Positions 16,643 to 24,149 of a stretch of DNA of 64,000 nt are shown piece by piece. The stretch spans positions 1-64,000 of the forward strand of contig NZ_JARXVG010000007.1 in NCBI RefSeq assembly GCF_029892485.1. The letters are read 5' to 3'. The position numbers and the translations under genes are program-made. The notes under the pieces are model-generated. The model had not been told where the DNA came from. It worked only from the letters and a program-made list of their open reading frames with translations, and did not search any database. The stretch's first letter is position 1. Each line of letters opens with the position of its first letter. Source of the stretch: Variovorax boronicumulans (lineage in GTDB: Bacteria; Pseudomonadota; Gammaproteobacteria; Burkholderiales; Burkholderiaceae_C).

Positions 16643-16890
16643 CAACCGGCCGCGCTCCCCGCGGCCTTTTCACCTGCCTGCTGCATCCAGTCGCGCAGCG
16701 ATCGGGGGCGCATGTCGGTCCAGTGGCTCTCGACGTAGGCAAGAACTGTCGTCTTGTCGCCCCGCACGCCCTCGATGGCGGCCCATCCGCCGGGAACGGC
16801 CTTCCAGTGAGGCCAGATGGAGTACTGGTCTTCGTGATTGACCAGAACGATGAAGGTCTCGTCTTCGCGGTCAAAGCAGCTCGTCGACAT
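16642..16890 (-). CDS. MbtH-like protein
   Basis: An 82-residue MbtH-family protein. It shows the family pattern of an N-terminal Phe, then [12 protein letters not shown] near residue 16, PGGW near 33, and WTDMRPRSL towards the end. MbtH proteins bind adenylation domains and are often needed for their solubility and activity, so this one should serve the A domains encoded just downstream. It is the first gene of the biosynthetic part of the operon and is coupled to the thioesterase by TGATG. About 210 bases separate it from the FecR-like gene, enough for its own promoter. Confidence 0.95.
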   Translation of the reverse strand: MSTSCFDREDETFIVLVNHEDQYSIWPHWKAVPGGWAAIEGVRGDKTTVLAYVESHWTDMRPRSLRDWMQQAGEKAAGSAAG

Positions 16891-16976
16891 CGGCGCATCC
16901 TTGTGTGATTGAACAGAAAGAAGCGCGCGATGGCCGGTCCTGGGATCAGGTCGGATCGCGGCGCCCCTGCCAAGAG

Positions 16977-17001
16977 GACGCTTCAGAGATCGATCTGTTC
17001 A
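16977..17001 (-). promoter_or_regulatory. Candidate iron-starvation sigma promoter upstream of mbtH
   Basis: On the minus strand this reads TGAA, 17 bases, then CGTC. It is one mismatch from TAAA-N17-CGTC, the pattern described for OrbS-type iron-starvation sigma factors. It lies about 87 bases before the MbtH start. The motif is short, so chance occurrence is possible. Assignment is an inference from the sigma factor next door. Confidence 0.35.
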
Positions 17002-17100
17002 TTTTTCACGGCGGGAGGACGCGGCTGCGCGATCGGCGCCGCAGGGGGGCGCCGGATCGGAACGCGCAGCACACAGGCGCGTTCGCTGTGGGGTGTGGGT

Positions 17101-17349
17101 CTACTTGCCGGCGCGAGGCTCGGTGTCGTCGTCCGGCAGATCGCCGTCGAAGTCGTTGACCGGCGGGACGAACCCCGCGAGGAGCCAGAGTCGGGCGGCC
17201 TTGTCGTAGGCCCGGCGGTGCGCAGGCTCGGCGAGCAGCCAGGCCGTCATTTCAGCGCGTGCGGCGTCGTCGAAGCTTTCGCTGTCGTGCTCGCGCTGCA
17301 CCCAGTCCCATGCGGTGTTCCAGATGGGATCGCCCGTTTCCTGTGTCAT
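17101..17349 (-). CDS. Short FecR N-terminal-domain (DUF4880-like) protein, putative sigma partner
   Basis: An 82-residue soluble protein starting at the ATG at 17349. Its composition and pattern (AWDWVQREHDSESFDDAAR, then MTAWLLAEPAHRRAYDKA) match the cytoplasmic N-terminal segment of FecR-type anti-sigma factors, the part that contacts the sigma factor. The transmembrane helix and periplasmic domain of a normal FecR (about 320 residues) are absent, and the tail is acidic. It sits between the ECF sigma gene and mbtH in the same direction, so a modulating role on that sigma factor is likely. It cannot receive a signal through the membrane. Family placement is by eye. Confidence 0.7.
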   Translation of the reverse strand: MTQETGDPIWNTAWDWVQREHDSESFDDAARAEMTAWLLAEPAHRRAYDKAARLWLLAGFVPPVNDFDGDLPDDDTEPRAGK

Positions 17350-17459
17350 TCGTGAAGCTGTCCGCGTTGTCCGTCGAGGCCGGAAGTTGAACGAACCCGG
17401 CCGGTCCAGCGCGCATTCTCGCGGGAAATAGGCGCAATCCCGCCGCGCGGACGCTGCAG

Positions 17460-17999
17460 CTAGCGCGCGTCGCCCTCGAGCAGCAGGTGGCCGCACGACT
17501 TGATCGCGTTGGCGGCTTCGGCGATCAGTCCGTTCACGAGGCCCAACGCACAACCGAGGCGCGCCGCGATCTCCCGCTGCGTGAGGCCTTCGAGTCGGTA
17601 GAGTTCGAACACCAGGCGCGTGCGCGGAGAGAGTCCGGCGAGGACCTTGTCGATGGCGGTGATCACCTGGCGCTCGCACATCATTCGGTCGGGGGTCGAG
17701 GCGGTCGTCGGCATGTCGAGCAGTTCCACGTCCACGTCGAAGGTGCGGTAGCTCGCTTCGACGCGGTGGCGGCGGCAGTAGTCCAGCGCCATGTTGCGCA
17801 CCACCTGGCAGCAATAGCCGATGGGACGCTCGGCCTGGCGGACGCAGGGGCCGTCGGCGATCTTCAGGTAGGCATCCTGCAAGACGTCGTCGGCCAGGTC
17901 CGCCGTGTTGACGATCTTCCGGGCGACGCGCCAGAGCTGCGCCCGATGGGCGATGAAAACCTCTGCGAGCGAAGGCTCGAATGAATGCGGCAACGGCAT
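17460..17999 (-). CDS. ECF RNA polymerase sigma factor, iron-starvation type (PvdS/FecI-like)
   Basis: A 179-residue ECF sigma factor. Region 2 is seen around AQLWRVARKIVNTADLADDV and DAYLKIADG, and region 4 around LSPRTRLVFELYRLEGLTQREIAARLG. Sigma factors of this group direct transcription of siderophore genes when Fur repression is lifted. I chose the ATG at 17999 because a Fur-box-like sequence lies at 18083-18101, where it would control this start. The frame stays open upstream to an ATG at 18121, which would add about 40 residues and place the Fur box inside the gene. It heads the leftward siderophore operon. Confidence 0.9.
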   Translation of the reverse strand: MPLPHSFEPSLAEVFIAHRAQLWRVARKIVNTADLADDVLQDAYLKIADGPCVRQAERPIGYCCQVVRNMALDYCRRHRVEASYRTFDVDVELLDMPTTASTPDRMMCERQVITAIDKVLAGLSPRTRLVFELYRLEGLTQREIAARLGCALGLVNGLIAEAANAIKSCGHLLLEGDAR

Positions 18000-18082
18000 G
18001 TTCAGCACCTCTTCCACCAGTTCCGATGTGCGAGCCGAGACGGGCCGCGGGTTTGATTTACTACTTTCGATGCACAAATCGA

Positions 18083-18101
18083 AATAAGAATCATTGCTAT
18101 T
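18083..18101. promoter_or_regulatory. Fur-box-like operator
   Basis: The 19 bases read aataagaatcattgctatt. They agree with the classical GATAATGATAATCATTATC consensus at 11 of 19 positions, in an AT-rich patch that stands out from the GC-rich surroundings. The site is 84 bases before the sigma-factor start and about 210 bases before the divergent phosphopantetheinyl transferase. Iron-dependent repression of the sigma gene is the natural inference. Confidence 0.6.
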
Positions 18102-18313
18102 TATAGGCGGATTTTGAGGCATTTCCATGACCCTGCCGGATCGACACTCAAACAAACGACATGAGGGGCCCCGAGGAAATCCGCCGCAGCGGACCAGATG
18201 GCCAGGCGATCCGCAAGAGAAGGCGGAACCCGGCACAGGGGGTCGCGATAATAGCCCACTTCGCTTCGTGCAAACACTCTGAAAACAATTGCGACGAAGC
18301 GTTGCCGCCCACC

Positions 18314-19123
18314 ATGCATCGCGCCGCCCCTCTTCTTCTCCCTCTGCCCGCGGGCGACATCCATCTGTGGTTTTGCCCGCGCGGCGAGTCCGGCGACCCC
18401 GCCCTCGAAGCGACCTACCGCGCGCTGCTGACGCCGCAAGAGCTGCAGCAAAAAGACAGGTTCCACTTCGCACGCGACCGGCATCGCTACCTGCTGACCC
18501 GGCTGCTTGTGCGCTCGGTCCTGTCGCGCTATGCGCCGATCGCGCCGCAAGACTGGCGCTTCGCCAGCGGGCCCTTCGGCCGCCCCCGCATCGATGGCCC
18601 GGCGCTCGAAGAGATCCGTGGCCTGGACTTCAACCTGAGCCACACCGCCGGCCTCATCGTGCTGGCGATTGCCCGCGGCATCGAACTGGGCGTCGATGTC
18701 GAGAACATCCGCCGCTCCGCCGTGCTCGAGGCCGTCGATCATTTCTTCGCCCCTTCCGAGGCCAAGTCGCTGGCAGCGTTGCCCGCCGCTTCGCAGCCAC
18801 ATCGCTTCTTCGAGCTCTGGACGCTGAAGGAAAGCTACATCAAGGCGCGCGGCATGGGCTTGCAGATACCGCTCGACAGCTTCGCCTTTGCGCTCGACAG
18901 CCCGGAGGGCATCGGATTCGCGCTCGCCGATCCGCACGGCAATGCCGCATGGCACTTCCAGCAGTTGGAGCCCACGCCCGACCACATGGTGGCGCTGTGC
19001 AGCTCCGTCGATGCGCACATCGTGTGCCGCGAGACAGCGCCACTGCAATGGGAGCGCCAGATGGAAGTCCGCACGACGCGCGCATCTAGAATCTCGCCCC
19101 TTTCCCCGATCCCTCCCTCATGA
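18314..19123 (+). CDS. 4'-phosphopantetheinyl transferase, Sfp type
   Basis: A 269-residue Sfp/Gsp-type enzyme that moves phosphopantetheine from coenzyme A onto the Ser of carrier proteins. Motifs in order are GPFGRPRI, FNLSHT, GVDVEN (Mg2+-binding) and the FELWTLKESYIKARG block (Mg2+-binding Glu and Lys). It lies divergently from the sigma factor, and its obvious clients are the ACP and PCP domains of the adjacent NRPS/PKS proteins. I chose the ATG at 18314. The open frame continues upstream without family similarity. Its stop overlaps the next start as ATGA, an unexpected coupling to a ParB-like gene. Confidence 0.93.
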   Translation: MHRAAPLLLPLPAGDIHLWFCPRGESGDPALEATYRALLTPQELQQKDRFHFARDRHRYLLTRLLVRSVLSRYAPIAPQDWRFASGPFGRPRIDGPALEEIRGLDFNLSHTAGLIVLAIARGIELGVDVENIRRSAVLEAVDHFFAPSEAKSLAALPAASQPHRFFELWTLKESYIKARGMGLQIPLDSFAFALDSPEGIGFALADPHGNAAWHFQQLEPTPDHMVALCSSVDAHIVCRETAPLQWERQMEVRTTRASRISPLSPIPPS

Positions 19124-19959
19124 ACATCGTCGTCAACGAAGAACTCAAAGCCTATATCGATCCCATGTCTCCGGAGGAATACGCGGCGCTGGAACGCAGC
19201 ATCCTCACCGAGGGCTGCCGCGACGCGCTGGTGCTGTGGGGCGACGTGCTGGTGGACGGCCACAACCGTTACGGCATCTGCCAGAAGCACGGGCTGCCGT
19301 TCCAGACGGTGCAGAACACGCGCTTCAAGACGATGGAGGACGTGCACCTCTGGATGATCGACCAGCACCTCGGCCGGCGCAGCATCTCGGACTACCAGCG
19401 CGGCGTGCTGGCGCTCCGAAAGAAAGTCATCGTCGACGAGCAGCGCTCACGCGCGTCGTCGGAAACACCGTCGTCGGAAGAGCCGCCTTTCGATGTCGAC
19501 ACGACCGCCGGCGAATCCCCGGCCGACATCGCCCTGCCCCCGCCTGCCCCGCTGAACAGCCGCGAATCCATCGCCAAGGCCGCGCGCCTGAGCAGCAGCC
19601 AGGTCGTGATGATCGAGAAGATCCAGAAGCAGGCCGCGCCCGAACTGGTGGCCGCCGTGAAGTCGGGTGTGATTTCGATCAACACCGCGGCCGCCGTGGC
19701 CAGCCTCCCTGCGGAAGAACAGGTCACCGCAGCGAACGCCGGCAAGGACGAGCTCAAGCAGGCTGCCAAGCGCGTGCGCGAGGCCAAGCGCAAGCCGCGC
19801 GAAGAATCTCCGGAATCCGCATCGGACGACCAGGCGACCAGGCCCGATGCGGTCGAAGCACTGGAGCAGCGCGTGGCGGAACTCACGCGCGAAAACGCCG
19901 CCCTGCGCCTGCAGGTCGCCGACCTGCAGGCACAACTGGCGGCGCAACTGGCCGACTGA
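19120..19959 (+). CDS. ParB/Srx-like DNA-binding protein
   Basis: A 279-residue protein. Residues about 15-110 look like a ParB N-terminal/sulfiredoxin-fold domain with VLVDGHNRYGICQ, matching the DGxxR-type motif of that superfamily. A helix-rich middle part (SRESIAKAARLSSSQVVMIE) resembles the ParB helix-turn-helix. The C-terminus (about 245-279) is a leucine-zipper-like coiled coil. Proteins of this kind are often annotated as plasmid replication/partition related. No parA and no parS-like site is visible. The start overlaps the PPTase stop (ATGA). Function is unknown. A regulatory rather than partition role seems more likely here. Confidence 0.75.
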   Translation: MNIVVNEELKAYIDPMSPEEYAALERSILTEGCRDALVLWGDVLVDGHNRYGICQKHGLPFQTVQNTRFKTMEDVHLWMIDQHLGRRSISDYQRGVLALRKKVIVDEQRSRASSETPSSEEPPFDVDTTAGESPADIALPPPAPLNSRESIAKAARLSSSQVVMIEKIQKQAAPELVAAVKSGVISINTAAAVASLPAEEQVTAANAGKDELKQAAKRVREAKRKPREESPESASDDQATRPDAVEALEQRVAELTRENAALRLQVADLQAQLAAQLAD

Positions 19960-19989
19960 CGGCGGGGCGCGGGCCCCGCGTCGCTCGCC

Positions 19990-20574
19990 TTACAGCTGGA
20001 TCTCGGTGATCTTCGCGCCGGACAGCGAGACCCCGGCTTCCAGGCCCACATTGGTCAGCACGAAACCGACCACCGGCTGCCGGATCGTGTTGGTGTCTAC
20101 ATTGCCGTTGGCGCCGATGGTGGCCAGCGCCACCGTGGCATCCGCGCCGGCCGTCCAGCCCCTGCTGTTGCGGAACTTGTCGAGCGCCGCCTGCGTGGTG
20201 AACAGGTAGATCACGGCCTTCGACTGCGCACCGGCCTGGAAGCCCACCGAGCCCGCGGTGGTGCTGTAGTAGGACTGCGTGCGGCCATTCACGCGCAACG
20301 CGCCGCGCCCGTATTCGGCACCGACGCCAAGGCTGGCCCCGACCACCGCCGGGAACACCAGCACGCCGCTCGACTTGGCCACCAGTTCGCGCGAGCCCTT
20401 CACCGAGTCATACAGCTTGGACAACGATGCATCGACCTGCGCGTCGATGGACGTGCGCGAGGTCGCGTTGCTGCCCTGGGCCTGCGGACGCGTCGTGGTG
20501 CATCCGACGAAGGCAAGGCTGCACGCTGCAACGACAGACGAGAGCGCGAGGGTGCGGAGGTTCATGGTGTTCAT
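19990..20574 (-). CDS. SYLF (Ysc84)-domain lipoprotein
   Basis: A 194-residue secreted protein. The signal peptide ends in a lipobox (LAFVGC, lipidated Cys near residue 25). The mature part carries the SYLF/Ysc84 pattern, including KSSGVLVFPAVVGASLGVGAEYGRG, YYSTTAGSVGFQAGAQ, and the tail TNVGLEAGVSLSGAKITEIQL. Family members are membrane-associated lipid-binding proteins of poorly known bacterial role. A second in-frame ATG at 20565 could be the start. Monocistronic and convergent with the ParB-like gene. Confidence 0.88.
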   Translation of the reverse strand: MNTMNLRTLALSSVVAACSLAFVGCTTTRPQAQGSNATSRTSIDAQVDASLSKLYDSVKGSRELVAKSSGVLVFPAVVGASLGVGAEYGRGALRVNGRTQSYYSTTAGSVGFQAGAQSKAVIYLFTTQAALDKFRNSRGWTAGADATVALATIGANGNVDTNTIRQPVVGFVLTNVGLEAGVSLSGAKITEIQL

Positions 20575-20864
20575 GATGGATTTCTTTGCAAAAAGAACAT
20601 GGATCGACAGGAAAGCTCTCTGCCTGCAGCGGCAGATCGCGCCATGCTAAGGCGGCAAAAACACGAAAAATCCGGCGTGGGAATACCGCCTACGCGAAGT
20701 CAGGCAGCGCACCTGCGAGGCGGTTCGCAGTGGGAGAAATCCGGCCGCCGCATGTAGACTGATTCGATGCCCCCCGAACCCGTACCCGCCCGCGGAACAA
20801 CGCCGCGCTGCAGCTTGCAGACTGCCTCGCCAGCCGGGTTCATCGTCCTGCGCTGAACGGATTC

Positions 20865-21752
20865 ATGCGGCCCGACCTCGACTCCCTCGCGCTCTTTTTG
20901 AGCGCCCTCGAATCCGGCAGCCTGTCGAAGGCGGCCGAGGAACATCACCTCGTGCTGTCGGCCGCAAGCCGGCGCATCCGCATGCTCGAGACCGAGTTCG
21001 GCGTGCCGCTCTTCCAGCGCACGTCCAAGGGCGTGACGGTGACCGGCGCGGGCGAGTCGCTGGCCATCCATGCCAGGCTGATCCTGCGCGACGTCGACCG
21101 CATGCGGGCCGATCTCTCGGACTACGCGCAGGGCGCCACCGGCCGCGTGCGGCTGCAGGCCAATGCATCGGCCATGGGGCAGTTCCTGCCCGACGACGTG
21201 GCGAGCTTCCGCAGGAGCTATCCGGAAATCCGCGTCGACGTGGAAGAGCACCGCAGCGTGTGGATCGTGCAAGCCATCCGCGACAAGCATGCCGATGTCG
21301 GCGTGATCACCGGCGAGACCGCGGACACCACGCTCAACTTCATTCCGTACCGCATGGACAGGCTGGTGGCCATCGTCCACAACAAGCACCCGTACCGCAA
21401 CCGCGAGGTGTCTTTCGCGGAACTGCTCGACTTCGATTTCGTGGGCCTCGAGAACGACTCGGCCATCGCCCGCACCATCGAAGATGCGGCGGTCGCCGCG
21501 CGCAAGGTGCTGCGCCTGCGCGTGAAGGTCAAGAGCTTCGAGGCGGTGTGCCGGATGATCGAGGCCGGCATGGGCGTCGGCATCCTGCCCGAGGGCGCGG
21601 CGGCCACCTACCGCAAGGAGATGGGCCTGCGCTTCCTGAATCTTTCCGACACGTGGGCATCGCGCCGCATGTACATCTGCACGCGGCAGGAGACGCTGAC
21701 CTTTCCGCAGCGCCGCCTGGTCGATCACCTGCTCTCGCGCTACGTGCCGTAG
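20865..21752 (+). CDS. LysR-family transcriptional regulator
   Basis: A 295-residue LysR regulator. The N-terminal winged helix (residues 1-60) shows LFLSALESGSLSKAAEEHHL and SRRIRMLETEFGVPLFQR. The remaining part is the periplasmic-binding-like effector domain. It is transcribed towards the leftward catabolic operon ending at 21768 and may regulate it, although LysR genes more often lie divergent from their targets. The 290 bases before it contain no recognisable gene. Confidence 0.92.
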   Translation: MRPDLDSLALFLSALESGSLSKAAEEHHLVLSAASRRIRMLETEFGVPLFQRTSKGVTVTGAGESLAIHARLILRDVDRMRADLSDYAQGATGRVRLQANASAMGQFLPDDVASFRRSYPEIRVDVEEHRSVWIVQAIRDKHADVGVITGETADTTLNFIPYRMDRLVAIVHNKHPYRNREVSFAELLDFDFVGLENDSAIARTIEDAAVAARKVLRLRVKVKSFEAVCRMIEAGMGVGILPEGAAATYRKEMGLRFLNLSDTWASRRMYICTRQETLTFPQRRLVDHLLSRYVP

Positions 21753-21767
21753 CGCAAGAGAGCGCTC

Positions 21768-22679
21768 TTACTTCTTCAGCGCTTCCACCAGGTCGAGCAC
21801 CATGCGGTCGGGGCCGAAGGTGTCGATGCCGTGGGTCAGCAGCTTCTCGACGGCCTGCGCGATGCCATGGCTGGCAGACGACTGCTGCGCCATGTCGTTG
21901 TAGTAGCCCAGGTCCTTCTTGGCGTTCGCCATCGAGAACTTCAGCGAATCGGTGCTGCCCGTCAGCAGCTTCGGTTTGACGCGTTCCAGCGCCACGCCAT
22001 TGCCGCCGCCCTTGGCGAGCACATCGACGAACACATCGGGTGCCACGCCCGCGCGCTCTGCGCAGGCAGCCGCTTCGCACAGCAGCGCGACGGTGCCCAG
22101 CGACACGAAGTTGTGCAAGAGCTTCATCGCATGGCCCGCGCCAATGCCGCCGACGTGCGTGATGTTCTCGGCAAAGCAACGCAGCAGCGGCAGGCACGAG
22201 GCCAGCACCTCGGCATCGCCGCCGACCAGCAGGTTGAGCCGGCCTTCGGCGGCCTCCTTGGCGGTGCGCGTCATCGGCGCATCGAGGAACCTGCCGCCCT
22301 TGGCCAGCACCGCTTGTGCGACCTTGGTGGTGGAGTCGGGCACGGCGGTCGAGCAATCGATCACCACGGTGCCGGGCCGCAGGCTGGTGAGCGCGCCCTT
22401 GTCACCGAGCATCACAGCCTCGACCTGCGGCGTGCCGGTGACGCAGAGGATCAGCACATCGACTTCCGAGGCCAGTGCCGTCACATCGGAAACCGCCGTG
22501 GCGCCGGCCGCGAGCAGCGCGTCGACGGGCTGGTTGCCGGGGTGATCGAGGATGGTCAGCTTGTGGCCGTGCTTGACGATGTTCTGCGCGATGCCGCTGC
22601 CCATCAAGCCGACGCCGACCAGGCCGACGCGGCTGGGCGCTTGTGCTTCTTGTGCGTTCGTGTTCATGGGTTCATTCAT
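21768..22679 (-). CDS. NAD(P)-dependent oxidoreductase, 3-hydroxyisobutyrate dehydrogenase family
   Basis: A 303-residue beta-hydroxyacid dehydrogenase. The dinucleotide-binding loop is GLVGVGLMGSGIA near residue 20. The substrate-site signature region DAPMTRTAKEAAEG is near 137, and the catalytic Lys lies in GAGHAMKLLHN near 185. Such enzymes oxidise 3-hydroxyacids to semialdehydes or the reverse. The ATG at 22679 overlaps the aldehyde dehydrogenase stop (ATGA). Together the two could handle an alcohol/aldehyde/acid sequence in degradation of the compound imported by the upstream ABC system. The exact substrate cannot be told. Confidence 0.9.
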   Translation of the reverse strand: MNEPMNTNAQEAQAPSRVGLVGVGLMGSGIAQNIVKHGHKLTILDHPGNQPVDALLAAGATAVSDVTALASEVDVLILCVTGTPQVEAVMLGDKGALTSLRPGTVVIDCSTAVPDSTTKVAQAVLAKGGRFLDAPMTRTAKEAAEGRLNLLVGGDAEVLASCLPLLRCFAENITHVGGIGAGHAMKLLHNFVSLGTVALLCEAAACAERAGVAPDVFVDVLAKGGGNGVALERVKPKLLTGSTDSLKFSMANAKKDLGYYNDMAQQSSASHGIAQAVEKLLTHGIDTFGPDRMVLDLVEALKK

Positions 22680-24127
22680 CCGTGTTTGATGGCGATGGTC
22701 TTGAGGGTCGTGAAGCCTAGCAGGGCTTCGAAACCCTTCTCGCGGCCGAAGCCACTCGACTTGACGCCGCCGAACGGCAACTCGACGCCGCCCGCCGCGC
22801 CGTAGTTGTTGATGAAGACCTGGCCACAGTGCAGCTTGTTCGCCACGCGCAGTTGCCGGGCGCCGTCGCGGGTCCAGATGCCGGCCACCAAGCCGAAGTC
22901 GGTGCCGTTGGCCAGCTTGATCGCCTCGGCCTCGTCGGCGAAGGGCATCACGGCCAGCACGGGGCCGAAGACTTCGCGCTGCGCGAGCTCGCTGTCGGCG
23001 GGCACGTCGCGGAACAGCACGGCCTCCTGGTAGTAGCCGCTGGCCGATGCGTTCGGCGACACCGTGCCGCGCGCCGCCACCTTCAGACCGTTGGCCTCGG
23101 CGGTCGCGACCATGTCGCGCACCTGGCGGAACTGCTTCTCGTTGATGAGCGGGCCCATGTCGAGGTCGTCGGCCGGCGGGCCCGAGCGCACAGCCGAGAA
23201 GCGCTCGGCCAACCGCTTCACCACCTCTTCGTACACCGACTGCTCGACCAGTACGCGGCTTCCGGCCGAACAGGTCTGGCCGGCGTTCTGGATGATCGCG
23301 TTCAGCAGCACGGGCACGGCCGCATCCAAGTCCGCATCGGCGAACACGAGTTGCGGCGACTTGCCACCCAGCTCCAGCGTGACGGGGCAATGCCGCTCGG
23401 CCGCAGCGAGGCCGACGCTGCGGCCGGTGACGGTCGAACCCGTGAACGAGATGTGATCGATGCCCGGATGCGCACACAGCGCCGCGCCCGCTTCCTTGCC
23501 ATAGCCCGTCACCACGTTCAACGCACCGGCGGGAAAGCCCACCTCGGTCGCGATCTCCGCGAGGCGCAGCAGCGAGAGGCTCGCGTCCTCGGCCGGCTTG
23601 ACCACGCAGGCGTTGCCCGCCGCGAGCGATGCGCCCACGCTGCGGCCCGCGATCTGCATCGGGTAGTTCCAGGGAATGATGTGCCCGGTCACGCCGTGCG
23701 GCATGCGCACGGTCAGCACCGTGTAGCCGCGCTCGTAGGGCAGCGTGTCGCCGTGCAGCTTGTCGCAGGCGCCGGCGTAGTACTCGAAGTAGCGCGCGAG
23801 CGCCGTGGCGTCGTTGCGTGCCACGCGCAGCGCCTTTCCGGTGTCTCGGGCTTCGAGCTGTGCGAGCTCCTCGTGGTGCTGCATCACCGTGGCGCCGAGT
23901 TTCGCGAGCAGGCGGCCGCGTTCGAGCGCAGTCATCGCGCCCCAGGGGCCGTCGAAGTTCTCGCCCATGGCGCGGCGGGCCGCACGGACCGCGGCGTCCA
24001 CATCCGCAGCGTTGCCGCGTGCGATCTCGCCGAAGCGCTGGCCGTCGCTCGGGTCAATCACGGCGATGGTCTCCAGGCCCCGCGAGGCCACGCGTTCGCC
24101 GTCGATGTAGTGGGTGGCTGCTGTCAT
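22676..24127 (-). CDS. NAD(P)-dependent aldehyde dehydrogenase
   Basis: A 483-residue aldehyde dehydrogenase of the usual family length. The catalytic Glu is in LELGGKSP near residue 254 and the catalytic Cys in GQTCSAGSRV near 288. The NAD-binding region has IPWNYPMQ near 156. It starts at the ATG at 24127, 22 bases after the amidase stop, with a purine-rich ribosome site. It overlaps the dehydrogenase that follows. It would oxidise an aldehyde made downstream of the amidase/dehydrogenase steps. The substrate is unknown. Confidence 0.93.
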   Translation of the reverse strand: MTAATHYIDGERVASRGLETIAVIDPSDGQRFGEIARGNAADVDAAVRAARRAMGENFDGPWGAMTALERGRLLAKLGATVMQHHEELAQLEARDTGKALRVARNDATALARYFEYYAGACDKLHGDTLPYERGYTVLTVRMPHGVTGHIIPWNYPMQIAGRSVGASLAAGNACVVKPAEDASLSLLRLAEIATEVGFPAGALNVVTGYGKEAGAALCAHPGIDHISFTGSTVTGRSVGLAAAERHCPVTLELGGKSPQLVFADADLDAAVPVLLNAIIQNAGQTCSAGSRVLVEQSVYEEVVKRLAERFSAVRSGPPADDLDMGPLINEKQFRQVRDMVATAEANGLKVAARGTVSPNASASGYYQEAVLFRDVPADSELAQREVFGPVLAVMPFADEAEAIKLANGTDFGLVAGIWTRDGARQLRVANKLHCGQVFINNYGAAGGVELPFGGVKSSGFGREKGFEALLGFTTLKTIAIKHG

Positions 24128-24149
24128 CTGGTCTCTCTTTGGATGGTGT

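Noticed and set aside
18000..18121. Longer N-terminus of the sigma factor starting at 18121
   Set aside because: It would place the Fur-box-like site inside the gene, and the extra residues show no sigma-factor features. ATG 17999 is preferred, though not proven.
19120..19959. ParB-like gene as evidence for a plasmid or integrated element
   Set aside because: No parA, replication, integrase or att-like repeats are nearby, and the surroundings are chromosomal housekeeping and metabolic genes.
21758..21767. Terminator between the LysR gene and the convergent dehydrogenase
   Set aside because: AGAGCGCTCT is a short palindrome without a loop or T-tract, too weak to call.
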